Position numbers and translations under genes: made by a program. A stretch of DNA of 17,618 nt, from positions 1 through 17,618 of the forward strand of contig NZ_JAGTJJ010000101.1 in the NCBI RefSeq assembly GCF_028435365.1, written 5' to 3'. Positions 1 to 7,339 of this stretch are shown here, one piece after another. The notes under the pieces are model-generated. The model saw nothing but the letters and a program-made list of their open reading frames with translations. It searched no databases and had not been told where the DNA came from. Each line of letters starts with the position of its first letter. Position 1 is the stretch's first letter. This DNA is from Polyangium jinanense. Its GTDB lineage: Bacteria; Myxococcota; Polyangia; Polyangiales; Polyangiaceae.

Positions 1-114
1 GGCAAGTCCTCCGGAGGACCCCCCGGATCCGTCACCATCAGCCGCGGGCTCGAACGACTGGCACCCGCAGCAGAGATGCTACGGGTGCTCAGGGAGAATG
101 GGCTCGCGAGATGA
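1..114 (+). CDS. 3' end of an unidentified plus-strand gene (partial)
   Basis: An open frame enters from the left edge and ends at TGA 112-114. The 37 visible residues finish with LERLAPAAEMLRVLRENGLAR, an Ala/Leu/Arg-rich, probably helical tail. Codon use is GC-rich as in the rest of the window. The first copy of the large inverted-repeat element begins about 10 bases after the stop. I do not recognise the family. The fragment is too short to exclude a chance open frame, so only its existence is proposed. Confidence 0.35.
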   Translation, partial: GKSSGGPPGSVTISRGLERLAPAAEMLRVLRENGLAR

Positions 115-124
115 GACCAATGCT

Positions 125-372
125 CAGAACCAGGGCAAGCCCTGGACCTTTGGGGAAGAACTGCGCGGTGCGCAGTTCTTCCAACGGGCCCGTTTGCCGG
201 TAGAACCGTCAGCGCGGCGGTCTCGATGGGCAGGGCCTTCGCTGGTCTTGCCTTGGCCTGTTCGATGAACTGCGCATTGCGCAGTTCATCGACCCCGGGT
301 CCAGCGCTTGCGCTGGTCCGGGTCCAGGGGCGGATAGCCCCTGGTGGGGCCTGGGGCAACGCCCCAGCGCGA
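125..372. repeat. Giant inverted-repeat element, copy A
   Basis: This is one of three copies of the same non-coding element (others at 4724-5070 and 17325-17618). It contains two 27-bp palindromes at 155-181 and 264-290, both built on GAACTGCGC...GCGCAGTTC. The left one has GAAG/CTTC ends and the right one GATG/CATC ends. Outside them lie further small hairpins: CCAGGGCAAGCCCTGG, CCAGCGCTTGCGCTGG, CAGGGG...CCCCTG and CTGGGGCAACGCCCCAG. The left arm is shorter than in copy C because the outermost hairpins are missing next to the upstream stop codon. No convincing ORF lies in it. It sits just past the 3' end of the minus-strand lipoprotein gene. Confidence 0.85.
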
Positions 373-384
373 CGCCCCCATCGA

Positions 385-1017
385 TCACTCCGTATCGTCG
401 GTGCACCCTGCCGAGACGAAGCTCGTGTGGGCGTATCCCATGTCCACGGCGCAGTTCGATGACGAGGACAGGTCCGCGCCGATCGTGAAATCGGACGCGG
501 CATAACAGCCGTGGAACGACGTGACGGGCAGGCCGAGGAATCCTTCGATCCCCGCGAGCAGCTCCGGGGTCTCACAGCCGCTCGTGGGATCCTGGTCCGG
601 GAACGCGTACCCGCAGCCCAGGAATTCGGCGCCGCTCTCGGACGCAAAGACGGTCGCCTCGACGCCGTCGGGCGCTTGCACGGTTTGCGCCTCGTATCCA
701 TGCGCATAGACGGCGACGAGGTCGGTCTCCGGGCCGGTGGTCACGGTCCAGTCGGCGGCCGAATACGAGGAGAGGAAGAGCACCACCGATCCTGGGCGAT
801 CGATGTGCACGCTGGCGGGCCCCTGGACATTCGTGGCGGCGGAATACGGATCGTAGATGCCGACGACGTGCAGCTCCACGTCGCCACAGGTCCCGCCCCC
901 CTGCAAAACGGTCTGTTCGCCCTGCCCGAGCTCCTGCTCGACCGTGACGGCGGGTGCGCAGGCGGTGGCGAGCGAGGCGAGCGAGAGGGCCGCGATGGCA
1001 ATGTAGGAAGTCTTCAT
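385..1017 (-). CDS. Small lipoprotein sharing the outer domain of the anti-sigma-like protein
   Basis: A 210-residue exported lipoprotein. The signal peptide ends in a lipobox, LATAC, with the lipidated Cys at residue 20. The start at 1017 is set by AGGAG upstream (AGGAGAAAGCACC then ATG); a longer open frame upstream is only read-through. The rest is one domain clearly paralogous to the C-terminal domain of the protein at 1107-2327. Shared blocks are HV(V/I)GIY, WTVT, GYE-QT, PDQDP-SGCET, TSFHGCYA-S-FTI and C--(D/E)MGY, with conserved Cys that may form disulfides. The family name is unknown to me. Its place as third gene after an ECF sigma factor and a membrane protein suggests it is a ligand, decoy or partner in the same surface-sensing circuit; this is inference. 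It may be co-transcribed across the 89-base gap or have its own promoter. Confidence 0.88.
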   Translation of the reverse strand: MKTSYIAIAALSLASLATACAPAVTVEQELGQGEQTVLQGGGTCGDVELHVVGIYDPYSAATNVQGPASVHIDRPGSVVLFLSSYSAADWTVTTGPETDLVAVYAHGYEAQTVQAPDGVEATVFASESGAEFLGCGYAFPDQDPTSGCETPELLAGIEGFLGLPVTSFHGCYAASDFTIGADLSSSSNCAVDMGYAHTSFVSAGCTDDTE

Positions 1018-1058
1018 GGTGCTTTCTCCTGCCGGGATATCCTGTTCACCCGGGAGGA

Positions 1059-1076
1059 CCGGGGAAGTTTCCCCGG
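1059..1076. other. Intercistronic hairpin
   Basis: A perfect inverted repeat, CCGGGGAA-gt-TTCCCCGG, lies in the 89-base gap between the anti-sigma-like gene and the lipoprotein gene. On the plus strand it is followed by a run of T at about 1084-1091, so in the direction of the minus-strand genes the A-run precedes the stem. It is therefore not a classical Rho-independent terminator for this operon. It could stabilise or process the mRNA between the two cistrons. The function is not determined. Confidence 0.5.
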
Positions 1077-1106
1077 GGTCGTTCTTTTTTTGGACCGGCC
1101 GCCTGT

Positions 1107-2327
1107 TCAGGGAAAACCCGTGAACGGATAGCCCATCTCGGTCATGCAGGTTCCCGCGTAGTCGTCCTCCGTGATGGTGAACGCGGAGCCGGCGTAGCAG
1201 CCGTGAAAGGACGTCGCCGAAAGGCCGAGCGCGTCGTGCAGCGCCGCGAGGAACGGCTCGGTCTCGCAGCCGCTGTGTGGATCCTGGTCCGGCCACTCGT
1301 AGGCGCAGCCGAAAAACCCCCCCGAGCTCTCGGCGCTCGCGACGTGCACCACGGTATCCGGCGCGGATGCGAGGGTCTGCGTCTCGTAACCGAGCACGAA
1401 GATCTTGCGAATGTCGGCCTCCGGGGCCGCCGTGACCGTCCACGTCGTGGCGGCGAAAGCCGATAACACGAGAACCATGGGACCCGAGCGGGCGATATGC
1501 ACCGACACGCCGCCCTCGGAGGTCGACGCCTCGTAAATACCGATCACGTGCACGTCGAACGTGGCATCCGTCTCCGGATGGGTTCCGCCCTTCGTCTCGT
1601 CCACGGAAGGCGCGGGCCTCTCCACGTCACGCGTGGACCTGTCCACACCAGGCGAGCCTGAAACGCTCGGCTTTCCAGGGCTCGCCGCGAGATCTCCGCC
1701 GGCACGTGGCGCGAGGGGCGAAGCCGGCCCGGGGGCCGCGAGGGGAAGCACCGGTGAAACGCTCCAAGGGTCGGGCGGATCCGCCTGGGAACGAGGCGCT
1801 CGAGACGACCACGGCGACGGGCCGGACGAGGGCCGTGGCAATGGCAAAACCCGCCGTGGCTCCGGGGTCCTCGGCGACAGCGAGGGCACGATCGGGTCGC
1901 CCACGGATGGCTTTCCCGATCGTGACGGAGCGGGCGCGCGCGCCGCGGGCGGTTCGAGCCGCGAGGTTTGCTCCGAGGAGATGCGGCGCGCATCATCCGC
2001 GCGCGGCCGTTCGATCGCTATATCCGCGTCCCCCTCGCCGGTGGGAGACTCCGGCGCCGTCATGTCCTCCGGCGGCTTCGACGCCTCGGCGGCGGGCGAC
2101 TTGTCCAGGCCTGGCCCCCACGTGGCCACGGCGACGGCCATCGCCACCGCGGGCACCACGAAGAGCGCGGCTCGACGGACGCGAATCCCTCGAAGATCCG
2201 GCCCCACGGCGTCCAGGATTCGGTTCTTCAAGGCCGGCGCGGGATCTGCCTCGGAGAGGACCCGATCCGCCTCGCGTAAAGCGGAAAGGAGCGCCGGGGG
2301 ACGCGGTCCTTCAGGTCGATCCGCCAT
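1107..2327 (-). CDS. Single-pass membrane protein in anti-sigma position with extracytoplasmic sensor-like domain
   Basis: A 406-residue protein. Residues 1-50 are cytoplasmic and helical (LLSALREADRVLSEADPAP), about 53-70 form one membrane segment (ALFVVPAVAMAVAVATW), and about 75-250 are a Pro/Ser/Arg-rich linker. About 255-405 form a domain paralogous to the whole mature lipoprotein at 385-1017. ATG 2327 is preferred because GGAGG lies 6 bases upstream; an adjacent GTG at 2330 is only 3 bases away. The gene overlaps the end of the ECF sigma gene by 17 bases, so translation is probably coupled. Order, overlap and topology fit an anti-sigma factor. No HxxxCxxC zinc anti-sigma motif is visible in the short cytoplasmic part, so the sigma-binding role is inferred from context. 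The long linker may span the periplasm or peptidoglycan. Confidence 0.85.
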   Translation of the reverse strand: MADRPEGPRPPALLSALREADRVLSEADPAPALKNRILDAVGPDLRGIRVRRAALFVVPAVAMAVAVATWGPGLDKSPAAEASKPPEDMTAPESPTGEGDADIAIERPRADDARRISSEQTSRLEPPAARAPAPSRSGKPSVGDPIVPSLSPRTPEPRRVLPLPRPSSGPSPWSSRAPRSQADPPDPWSVSPVLPLAAPGPASPLAPRAGGDLAASPGKPSVSGSPGVDRSTRDVERPAPSVDETKGGTHPETDATFDVHVIGIYEASTSEGGVSVHIARSGPMVLVLSAFAATTWTVTAAPEADIRKIFVLGYETQTLASAPDTVVHVASAESSGGFFGCAYEWPDQDPHSGCETEPFLAALHDALGLSATSFHGCYAGSAFTITEDDYAGTCMTEMGYPFTGFP

Positions 2328-2955
2328 CACCCACCTCCCACCCGTCCTCCGTGAGCCGAGCCTGCGCGCGCATCACGAGCTTCGATACGTAGCCCTTCGT
2401 GTGACCCAGCACCGCGCCGATCTCCTCGAGCGTCAGGCCATCGATAACGTGCATGGCGAATGCCACGCGTTCCTTTGCGGGCAATGTGGAGAGCGCTCGA
2501 AACGCGTGGCGGAGCTCGTCACGGGCCCCGGCGAGCGCGTCTCCGTCCATCGACGGCTCCTCGCGGCTCTCCCCGCGCAGGAAGTCCATCGTCACCCACG
2601 CGAGCAGCCGCTCCTTGCGCAGCTTGTTCAGGCACCTGCGCGTCGTCGTCCGGTAAAGCCACCCCTCGAGCGCATCGAGATCGTCGAGCACTCCGGCGTG
2701 CCGCACGAGCTGCAGGAACACCTCCTGCGTCACGTCCTCGGCCCAGGCCCTACGCGCGGAGCCATAACGCAGCGCGAGCCGATACACGAGCCCGCGGTGC
2801 CTCTCGTAGGCCGCGGCGATCGCGGCGCGGAGCTCGCTCGGAGACAGATCACGACCATCGCAGCGCGCGTCCATCCGCGTGCTTGGGATGGGTCTCTCGT
2901 CCGCCCCGCGGCTCGGCACGGTCGGAACGTACAGCTGACGGACGGGGGCGGGCAT
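2311..2955 (-). CDS. ECF-type RNA polymerase sigma factor
   Basis: An extracytoplasmic-function sigma factor that would direct RNA polymerase to a small regulon. Region 2 is clear: ERHRGLVYRLALRYG, then AEDVTQEVFLQLVRH (the DxxQEVF signature) and WLYRTTTRRCLNKLRKE for the -10 element. After a linker of about 35 residues, region 4 reads LPAKERVAFAMHVIDGLTLEEIGAVLGHTKGYVSKL, a helix-turn-helix for the -35 element. It overlaps the anti-sigma-like gene downstream, the usual arrangement for a sigma/anti-sigma pair. The start is uncertain. ATG 2955 is chosen because GC-rich third positions begin there; GTG 2988 and ATG 2874 are alternatives, and none has a strong ribosome site at ideal spacing. The upstream gap to the next gene is about 110 bases and may hold its promoter. 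Confidence 0.9.
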   Translation of the reverse strand: MPAPVRQLYVPTVPSRGADERPIPSTRMDARCDGRDLSPSELRAAIAAAYERHRGLVYRLALRYGSARRAWAEDVTQEVFLQLVRHAGVLDDLDALEGWLYRTTTRRCLNKLRKERLLAWVTMDFLRGESREEPSMDGDALAGARDELRHAFRALSTLPAKERVAFAMHVIDGLTLEEIGAVLGHTKGYVSKLVMRAQARLTEDGWEVGDGGST

Positions 2956-3063
2956 GGGTCGACGGGGCTTCTCTCCGCCTTCACCCACGATCGGGGCAAA
3001 CGTTTCCTGCCCGCTGTCGATTTTGCCTGGGCACGGCGCCCGAGGGGACGGACGTGGCGGGGC

Positions 3064-4611
3064 CTACTGCTCGATGAAGATCTGCGGCGCGTCCGTGAGC
3101 GAGAGCGAAACGCTCCCGCCCGCCGGCGCGAGATCCGTGGCCGCGCCGGTCTTGCTATGGTCCCACGCATACGCCTTGATCGGCCCGCCCGCGGCGAGCG
3201 AATACGTCGCGCTCGCGTCCTCGCTGGTACCGCTCGTCTTCGCCCACAGGACGAAGGCCGTTTTCCCATTCGAGAGCTTGAACGCCGCGCCGCCGACCGC
3301 TTCCGGCAGCGCGAGCGCCTCCGTCGCGCCTGCGTCGAACGAGGCGCCGGCGAGGAGCTGCCCGTGCGTTCGATACGCGACGCCCGTATCCGTGATCTTT
3401 GCCTCGGTCGGCGCGCCGAGCTTCAGGACATCGTAATACAGGCCCATGTAGTCGAAGGAGCTGTCGCTCGCGCCGAGCTCCGCGCTGTCGGTCAGGAGAT
3501 ACCAATCGACGCCGCCGATCCCCTCGGCCTGCGCGGTGGTCATCACCTTGAGGATGTAGTTTCTCGCGTATTCCGCCCCGCCCGGGCCTGCGCCGATGAG
3601 CTCATGCGGCGCCCCGCTCTCGGTCACCATCCACGTCTTCCCGCTGACGCCCGCAGCATCGAGGACCTTCGCCAGATTGTTCTTGGAATCGACGAAGCCG
3701 TTCACACCGACGTCCGAGCTACCCGGGCTGAAGACCGGATAGTAATGGAAGCTCAGGACGTCGAAGTACTTCGCGCCCTTCTCGGGGTAATCGGCCGTCA
3801 CGGCGCCGCCCTCGGGGTTGTCCGTGTAACGGAGCACGGCCGAGAGGAAATTCGGGTATCCGATCCCGCCGAGCGCAATCTTCGCGTCCGGATCGGCCTT
3901 GAGCGCCGCCTCGCGCGTTACGCGCAGCATGCGCACGTAATCGAAGATCGAGCCATGAAAGCGCGGGAGTTGCTCCTTCGTGGGCGGGTCCTTGTCCCAT
4001 GTCACCGTCACCTGCCAATCGGCGACCCAATCGGGCTCGTTCCACACCTCCCACACCTTCACCCAATCCTTGTAGGTGCTCACCGTCTTGTACACATACG
4101 CGCCCCAGTAGTTGTCGGGGTTGATCGTGCCGTCCTCGAGGAACACGGGTTGATGCAGGTTTTTCGGCATGTACTCGGCAACCTGCCAGTCCGGCGTGCC
4201 TGCGGGCGCCGTCGAATGTTCGGCCGTGGGGGTCGTCAAGAAGGCGACGTGGTTCGACATGCCGAGCGCCGCGTATTGCTTGATGTCCTCGACCTCGATC
4301 TCGTACCCCCACGTCGTCAAGTGCTGCTCGGGTAGCGAGATCCGCTGGCTGTCGGCGCCGGCCTCGCGCGCGAGCTTCGCAAGCTCGGGGTCACTCCAAG
4401 TGGGGTGGCGGTGGCCGGCATTGATCCCATGCCGGAATGGCCCACCAAGCGCGCTACCGCTGCCGCCGGATCCGCCGCTGCCGCCGCTCCCGGCACTTCC
4501 GCCTCCGCCGCCGGTCTCCCCTGCCGCGGAGCCGCCTTCGCCGCCGCCCCCCGAGCATGCGGCAGCCAGAACAAGAAGCGACGCGGAGATAATACGACTC
4601 ATCGAACTCAT
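3064..4611 (-). CDS. Secreted lipoprotein with clan GH-A glycoside hydrolase-like domain
   Basis: A 515-residue lipoprotein. The signal peptide ends LAAAC, with the lipidated Cys at residue 19. A Gly/Ser linker (about 20-57) follows, then a TIM-barrel-type domain. WEVWNEPDW places the Asn-Glu acid/base pair at N191-E192, the hallmark of clan GH-A (GH5/GH39-like) retaining glycosidases. TWMVTESG gives a probable nucleophile at E331, and FHYYP (288-292) matches the barrel strand between them. The last 120 residues look like a beta-sandwich (FKLSNGKTAFVLWAK...). The closest analogues by eye are GH39 beta-xylosidase-like and related enzymes, but the substrate cannot be told. ATG 4611 has GGAGG 7 bases upstream; Met4 is a weaker start. 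It probably acts on polysaccharide at the outer surface. It is in the same direction as the sigma operon downstream, but no functional link is shown. Confidence 0.85.
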   Translation of the reverse strand: MSSMSRIISASLLVLAAACSGGGGEGGSAAGETGGGGGSAGSGGSGGSGGSGSALGGPFRHGINAGHRHPTWSDPELAKLAREAGADSQRISLPEQHLTTWGYEIEVEDIKQYAALGMSNHVAFLTTPTAEHSTAPAGTPDWQVAEYMPKNLHQPVFLEDGTINPDNYWGAYVYKTVSTYKDWVKVWEVWNEPDWVADWQVTVTWDKDPPTKEQLPRFHGSIFDYVRMLRVTREAALKADPDAKIALGGIGYPNFLSAVLRYTDNPEGGAVTADYPEKGAKYFDVLSFHYYPVFSPGSSDVGVNGFVDSKNNLAKVLDAAGVSGKTWMVTESGAPHELIGAGPGGAEYARNYILKVMTTAQAEGIGGVDWYLLTDSAELGASDSSFDYMGLYYDVLKLGAPTEAKITDTGVAYRTHGQLLAGASFDAGATEALALPEAVGGAAFKLSNGKTAFVLWAKTSGTSEDASATYSLAAGGPIKAYAWDHSKTGAATDLAPAGGSVSLSLTDAPQIFIEQ

Positions 4612-4723
4612 GACAGAGCCTCCGTCGTAAAAAGACGCGTGAACTCTATCATCGGCCGAAAAGCCTCAGGGGACTTTTCGCCGTTCCGTAGGCTCTTGCA
4701 TCAACGCATCTTTATGCTGAAGG

Positions 4724-5070
4724 TGCGCTTCGCTGGGGCTTTGCCCCAGGCCCCACCCGGGGCTGTCCGCCCCGGGACCCGGACCAGCGCAAGCGCTGGA
4801 CTCGGGGTCGATGAACTGCGCGATGCGCAGTTCATCGAACAGGCCAGGTCAAGACCAGCGACGACCCTGCCAGCCAAGACCGCGGCGCTGAGGATTCAAC
4901 TGGCAACGTGCCCGCTGCCAGCGTGAAACGCACCTTCCTGGTCTTGCCACCGGCCTGTGGGAAGAACTGCGCATCGCGCAGTTCTTCCCCAAATGGTCCA
5001 GGGCTTGCCCTGGTTCGGGTCGAGGGGCGAACAGCCCCCGCGGGGCCCGGGGCAGAGCCCCGGCGCGGCC
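4724..5070. repeat. Giant inverted-repeat element, copy B (reverse orientation)
   Basis: The second copy of the element also seen at 125-372 and 17325-17618, here inverted relative to both. The 27-bp palindromes are at 4810-4836 (GATG/CATC type) and 4961-4987 (GAAG/CTTC type), separated by 124 bases. Flanking hairpins include CTGGGGCTTTGCCCCAG, CCCGGGGCTGTCCGCCCCGGG, CCAGCGCAAGCGCTGG, CCAGGGCTTGCCCTGG, GGGGCGAACAGCCCC and GGGGCAGAGCCCC. It fills most of the 460-base gap between the GH-A lipoprotein gene and the small lipoprotein gene and abuts the latter's stop codon. The remaining 4612-4723 should contain the promoter of the GH-A gene, but no clear promoter was recognised. Confidence 0.88.
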
Positions 5071-5071
5071 A

Positions 5072-5614
5072 TTATTGCGACTTCATCACCTTGACCGGCC
5101 GACCGTCTTTATCGACCTTGCTCTCCCCGTCCAGCGTGCCTTTGGGCTGGCTGCCCAAGTTGATCGTGAATGACTGCACTTTGGCCTGCTCTCGGCCGTT
5201 GAAGGTGCCGCTGACGCGGATTGCGAGGTTACTCTCGGTCGCCACCGCGTCGTAGAGAACGGACACCTTGACGGATTGCCCGTTTCTCACGGACGGCTGC
5301 GAGACCGGGCTCGCTCCTCCCTTGAGCTTCAGCCCGTCCACCCCCCAGACCTCGATGGTGATGTTCGAGCCGTCTGCGCCGAAGACGACATCCAGATCGG
5401 CCGCGCCTGGCTTTAGCGTCGCGGTCACGTTCACGGGAGCGGAGGGCTTCGCTGTGGGCTCGACCGTGCTTGGGGCCGCGGCTTGGGGCTCGCCCGGGGC
5501 CGCCTCGGAAGAGCCGCCCGCGCTTGCGGGAGGAGCCGGAGGTCGCGCTCCGTCAGACCCGCACGCCGCTGCCGCGAGAAGTACGACCATCCCCACGATG
5601 CTGATGTATTTCAT
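5072..5614 (-). CDS. Small secreted lipoprotein of unknown function
   Basis: A 180-residue lipoprotein: signal MKYISIVGMVVLLAAAAC with the lipidated Cys at residue 18, then an Ala/Pro/Ser-rich linker (about 20-60). The C-terminal domain of about 115 residues is rich in Val/Thr/Ser and predicted to be beta-strand (VNVTATLKPGAADLDVVFG, SVKVSVLYDAV, LAIRVSGTFNG), resembling an Ig-like or adhesin-like sandwich. The start is ATG 5614 because AAGGA lies 7 bases upstream and the lipoprotein signal begins there; an upstream in-frame Met is not supported. It begins 16 bases after the stop of the metalloprotease-like gene, so the two form an operon and the products may work together at the cell surface. 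No enzyme motif is visible. Confidence 0.85.
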   Translation of the reverse strand: MKYISIVGMVVLLAAAACGSDGARPPAPPASAGGSSEAAPGEPQAAAPSTVEPTAKPSAPVNVTATLKPGAADLDVVFGADGSNITIEVWGVDGLKLKGGASPVSQPSVRNGQSVKVSVLYDAVATESNLAIRVSGTFNGREQAKVQSFTINLGSQPKGTLDGESKVDKDGRPVKVMKSQ

Positions 5615-5630
5615 TGTCGATTCCTTTTCT

Positions 5631-7280
5631 TCAGTGCGAGATGGTGATGTCGGCCGCGTACGACATGGGCATGGTGTTGTACCCACGCACGCTGAGCACG
5701 TAGATCGTCCCTGCCTCCGAATCGAACGTGAGGCTCTCTTCCCCGCTCGGGTTTTCGTCGGACGTGACGAGGACGCCGGCGTTGTACACCGCCAGATCGA
5801 CGTTGCTCGGGCTGGTGGAGGTGACGGTGATGGGCATCCCGTCGCCTTCCATCCGGAAGTAGACGTTTTGGGAGAGTCGATTGGATTCGTCGTCGCCGGT
5901 CATGTCGACGGTGTAGCTATCGCCGACGACACCCTCCTTGTAGACCGGCAGGCTCCCGGGGAAGCCGCCTGCGTGCGTCTCGTTCGTCCCCCACTCGTCC
6001 TCGATGGGGTCGATGCCGAAATCGGCGCTGGCGTTGTAGAACGACGTGACCGCGTCGATGTCCGCCGCTGCTTGCGGGTTGTTCTCCTTGAGCGAGGCCA
6101 CGAACGAGAAGAGCGTCGTGAACGAAGCCTTGGTCTTTTGGCTCTGGTGCGCCTCGTAGATGCCTTTGATGCCCACGCTGACCTGGTCGAAGGGCTCGTT
6201 CGCCCCGTCATAGAGATCGTACACGAGCCCCTCGATCGTCGTCTCCGAGAACCAGCCCGGGTTCGTCTCGACGTTGTTGTTGTTCACTTCGACATCGTTC
6301 GCGAAGCCGCTCGCCTGCCCGGGCCCGGAGCTGTCGGTGTACGTGGTGTCCGGATCGAGGATGATCGCGCTCAAGCCGGTGCAGAACCCTTCGCTCCAGG
6401 CGAGCCGCGGGTCCTCGATGTCGCCGGAGCCGTGGGTGCCTCCGATGGTGTCCGCACGGCCGAGCGTGTTGTCGAACCAGTGGCCCCACTCGTGGACGAT
6501 GATGTGCGAATCGAACTCGTCGGTGTCCACGTCCGCCTTGCCGAGGATATAGAGCTCCTCGCCGTCATAATGGGAGGTGCCGACCTGGCCCAGGGCTTTG
6601 TCCCCCTCCTCGGGGCGATTGTCGATGCTCCAGTTGAATTTGAGCGGAGGGAGCTCGGGGGGCGGAGAGACCTCGTCGAGGAAGCGCCTCACCGCGGTGT
6701 AGGCCGTATCGAGCACGGCGAACGGCGCGGCGGCGCGGGTCTTGGTGTACGCGGTCCCGTCCCAGCCCGTGGCGGCGAGGACGTCGAGCTTCGCGTCGGC
6801 GGCGCTGTCGGCCGTGTTGCTCTCCATCACGTAGACCTCGTCTCCGGACGTATTGTCCTCGACGATCAACGAGGGGACTTCCGTCTGGGCGTAGACCCAG
6901 ACCTTCACTTTGGCGGCCCCCATGTAGTCGAAGCTGTAGGCGCCCTCGTCGTCGGAGGTCGTCTTCGCGATCTCGGCGTCGGTGTCGGCGTCGATCAGGC
7001 GGACCGAGGCCCCGCGGATCGGGCGCTTCTCGATCTTGCCATAATCGAGCTTTTCGAGGTCGACGTCGAAGGGCACGTACTCGTACGAAAGCGAACCCGA
7101 GAGGCGAAAGCTTTCGTCCTGACCACCGGCTCCGCCGCTTCCCGAGGAAGAGCTGCTGCTGCTGCTACTGCTGTTGTTGCTGCCATTGTCGTCGTCGCAG
7201 CCGGCGACGGGCCCGAGGGCGAGCGCCGATATGAGGAAAGGGAGGGTCCTGCGGAGAACGAGAGAGCGTGCGTAGATCAT
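5631..7280 (-). CDS. HExxH metalloprotease-like lipoprotein
   Basis: A 549-residue protein with a lipoprotein signal (LALGPVAGC, Cys28) and a poly-Ser/Gly linker (about 31-53). A carboxypeptidase-regulatory-like beta domain follows (about 57-130, GASVRLIDADT...DDEGAYSFDY), then a peptidase domain. IIVHEWGHWFD contains the zinc-binding HExxH (H263, E264, H267), and LAWSEGF about 29 residues later supplies a probable third ligand (E297), a gluzincin-like layout. The last 100 residues look like a pre-peptidase C-terminal beta domain (VDLAVYNAGVLVTSDENPSG, IYVLSVRGYN). ATG 7280 has AAGGA 6 bases upstream; the open frame extends further but without signal peptide or ribosome site. It is the first gene of an operon with the small lipoprotein. 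The active-site residues appear complete. The substrate is unknown. Confidence 0.88.
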   Translation of the reverse strand: MIYARSLVLRRTLPFLISALALGPVAGCDDDNGSNNSSSSSSSSSSGSGGAGGQDESFRLSGSLSYEYVPFDVDLEKLDYGKIEKRPIRGASVRLIDADTDAEIAKTTSDDEGAYSFDYMGAAKVKVWVYAQTEVPSLIVEDNTSGDEVYVMESNTADSAADAKLDVLAATGWDGTAYTKTRAAAPFAVLDTAYTAVRRFLDEVSPPPELPPLKFNWSIDNRPEEGDKALGQVGTSHYDGEELYILGKADVDTDEFDSHIIVHEWGHWFDNTLGRADTIGGTHGSGDIEDPRLAWSEGFCTGLSAIILDPDTTYTDSSGPGQASGFANDVEVNNNNVETNPGWFSETTIEGLVYDLYDGANEPFDQVSVGIKGIYEAHQSQKTKASFTTLFSFVASLKENNPQAAADIDAVTSFYNASADFGIDPIEDEWGTNETHAGGFPGSLPVYKEGVVGDSYTVDMTGDDESNRLSQNVYFRMEGDGMPITVTSTSPSNVDLAVYNAGVLVTSDENPSGEESLTFDSEAGTIYVLSVRGYNTMPMSYAADITISH

Positions 7281-7339
7281 AAAGCATCCTTCTGCCGGAC
7301 AGTCTGGACGCGCCGGCCATGCGTCAGTGATGGGTAAGG

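Noticed and set aside
1561..4335. A 924-codon open frame on the plus strand opposite the sigma and GH-A genes
   Set aside because: It is the mirror frame of three convincing minus-strand genes, with Arg-rich, low-complexity composition and no domain. Long antisense frames are expected at this GC content.
5268..7337. A 689-codon plus-strand open frame opposite the metalloprotease-like gene
   Set aside because: The minus strand carries a lipoprotein signal, HExxH motif and ribosome site; the plus frame has none and is a shadow.
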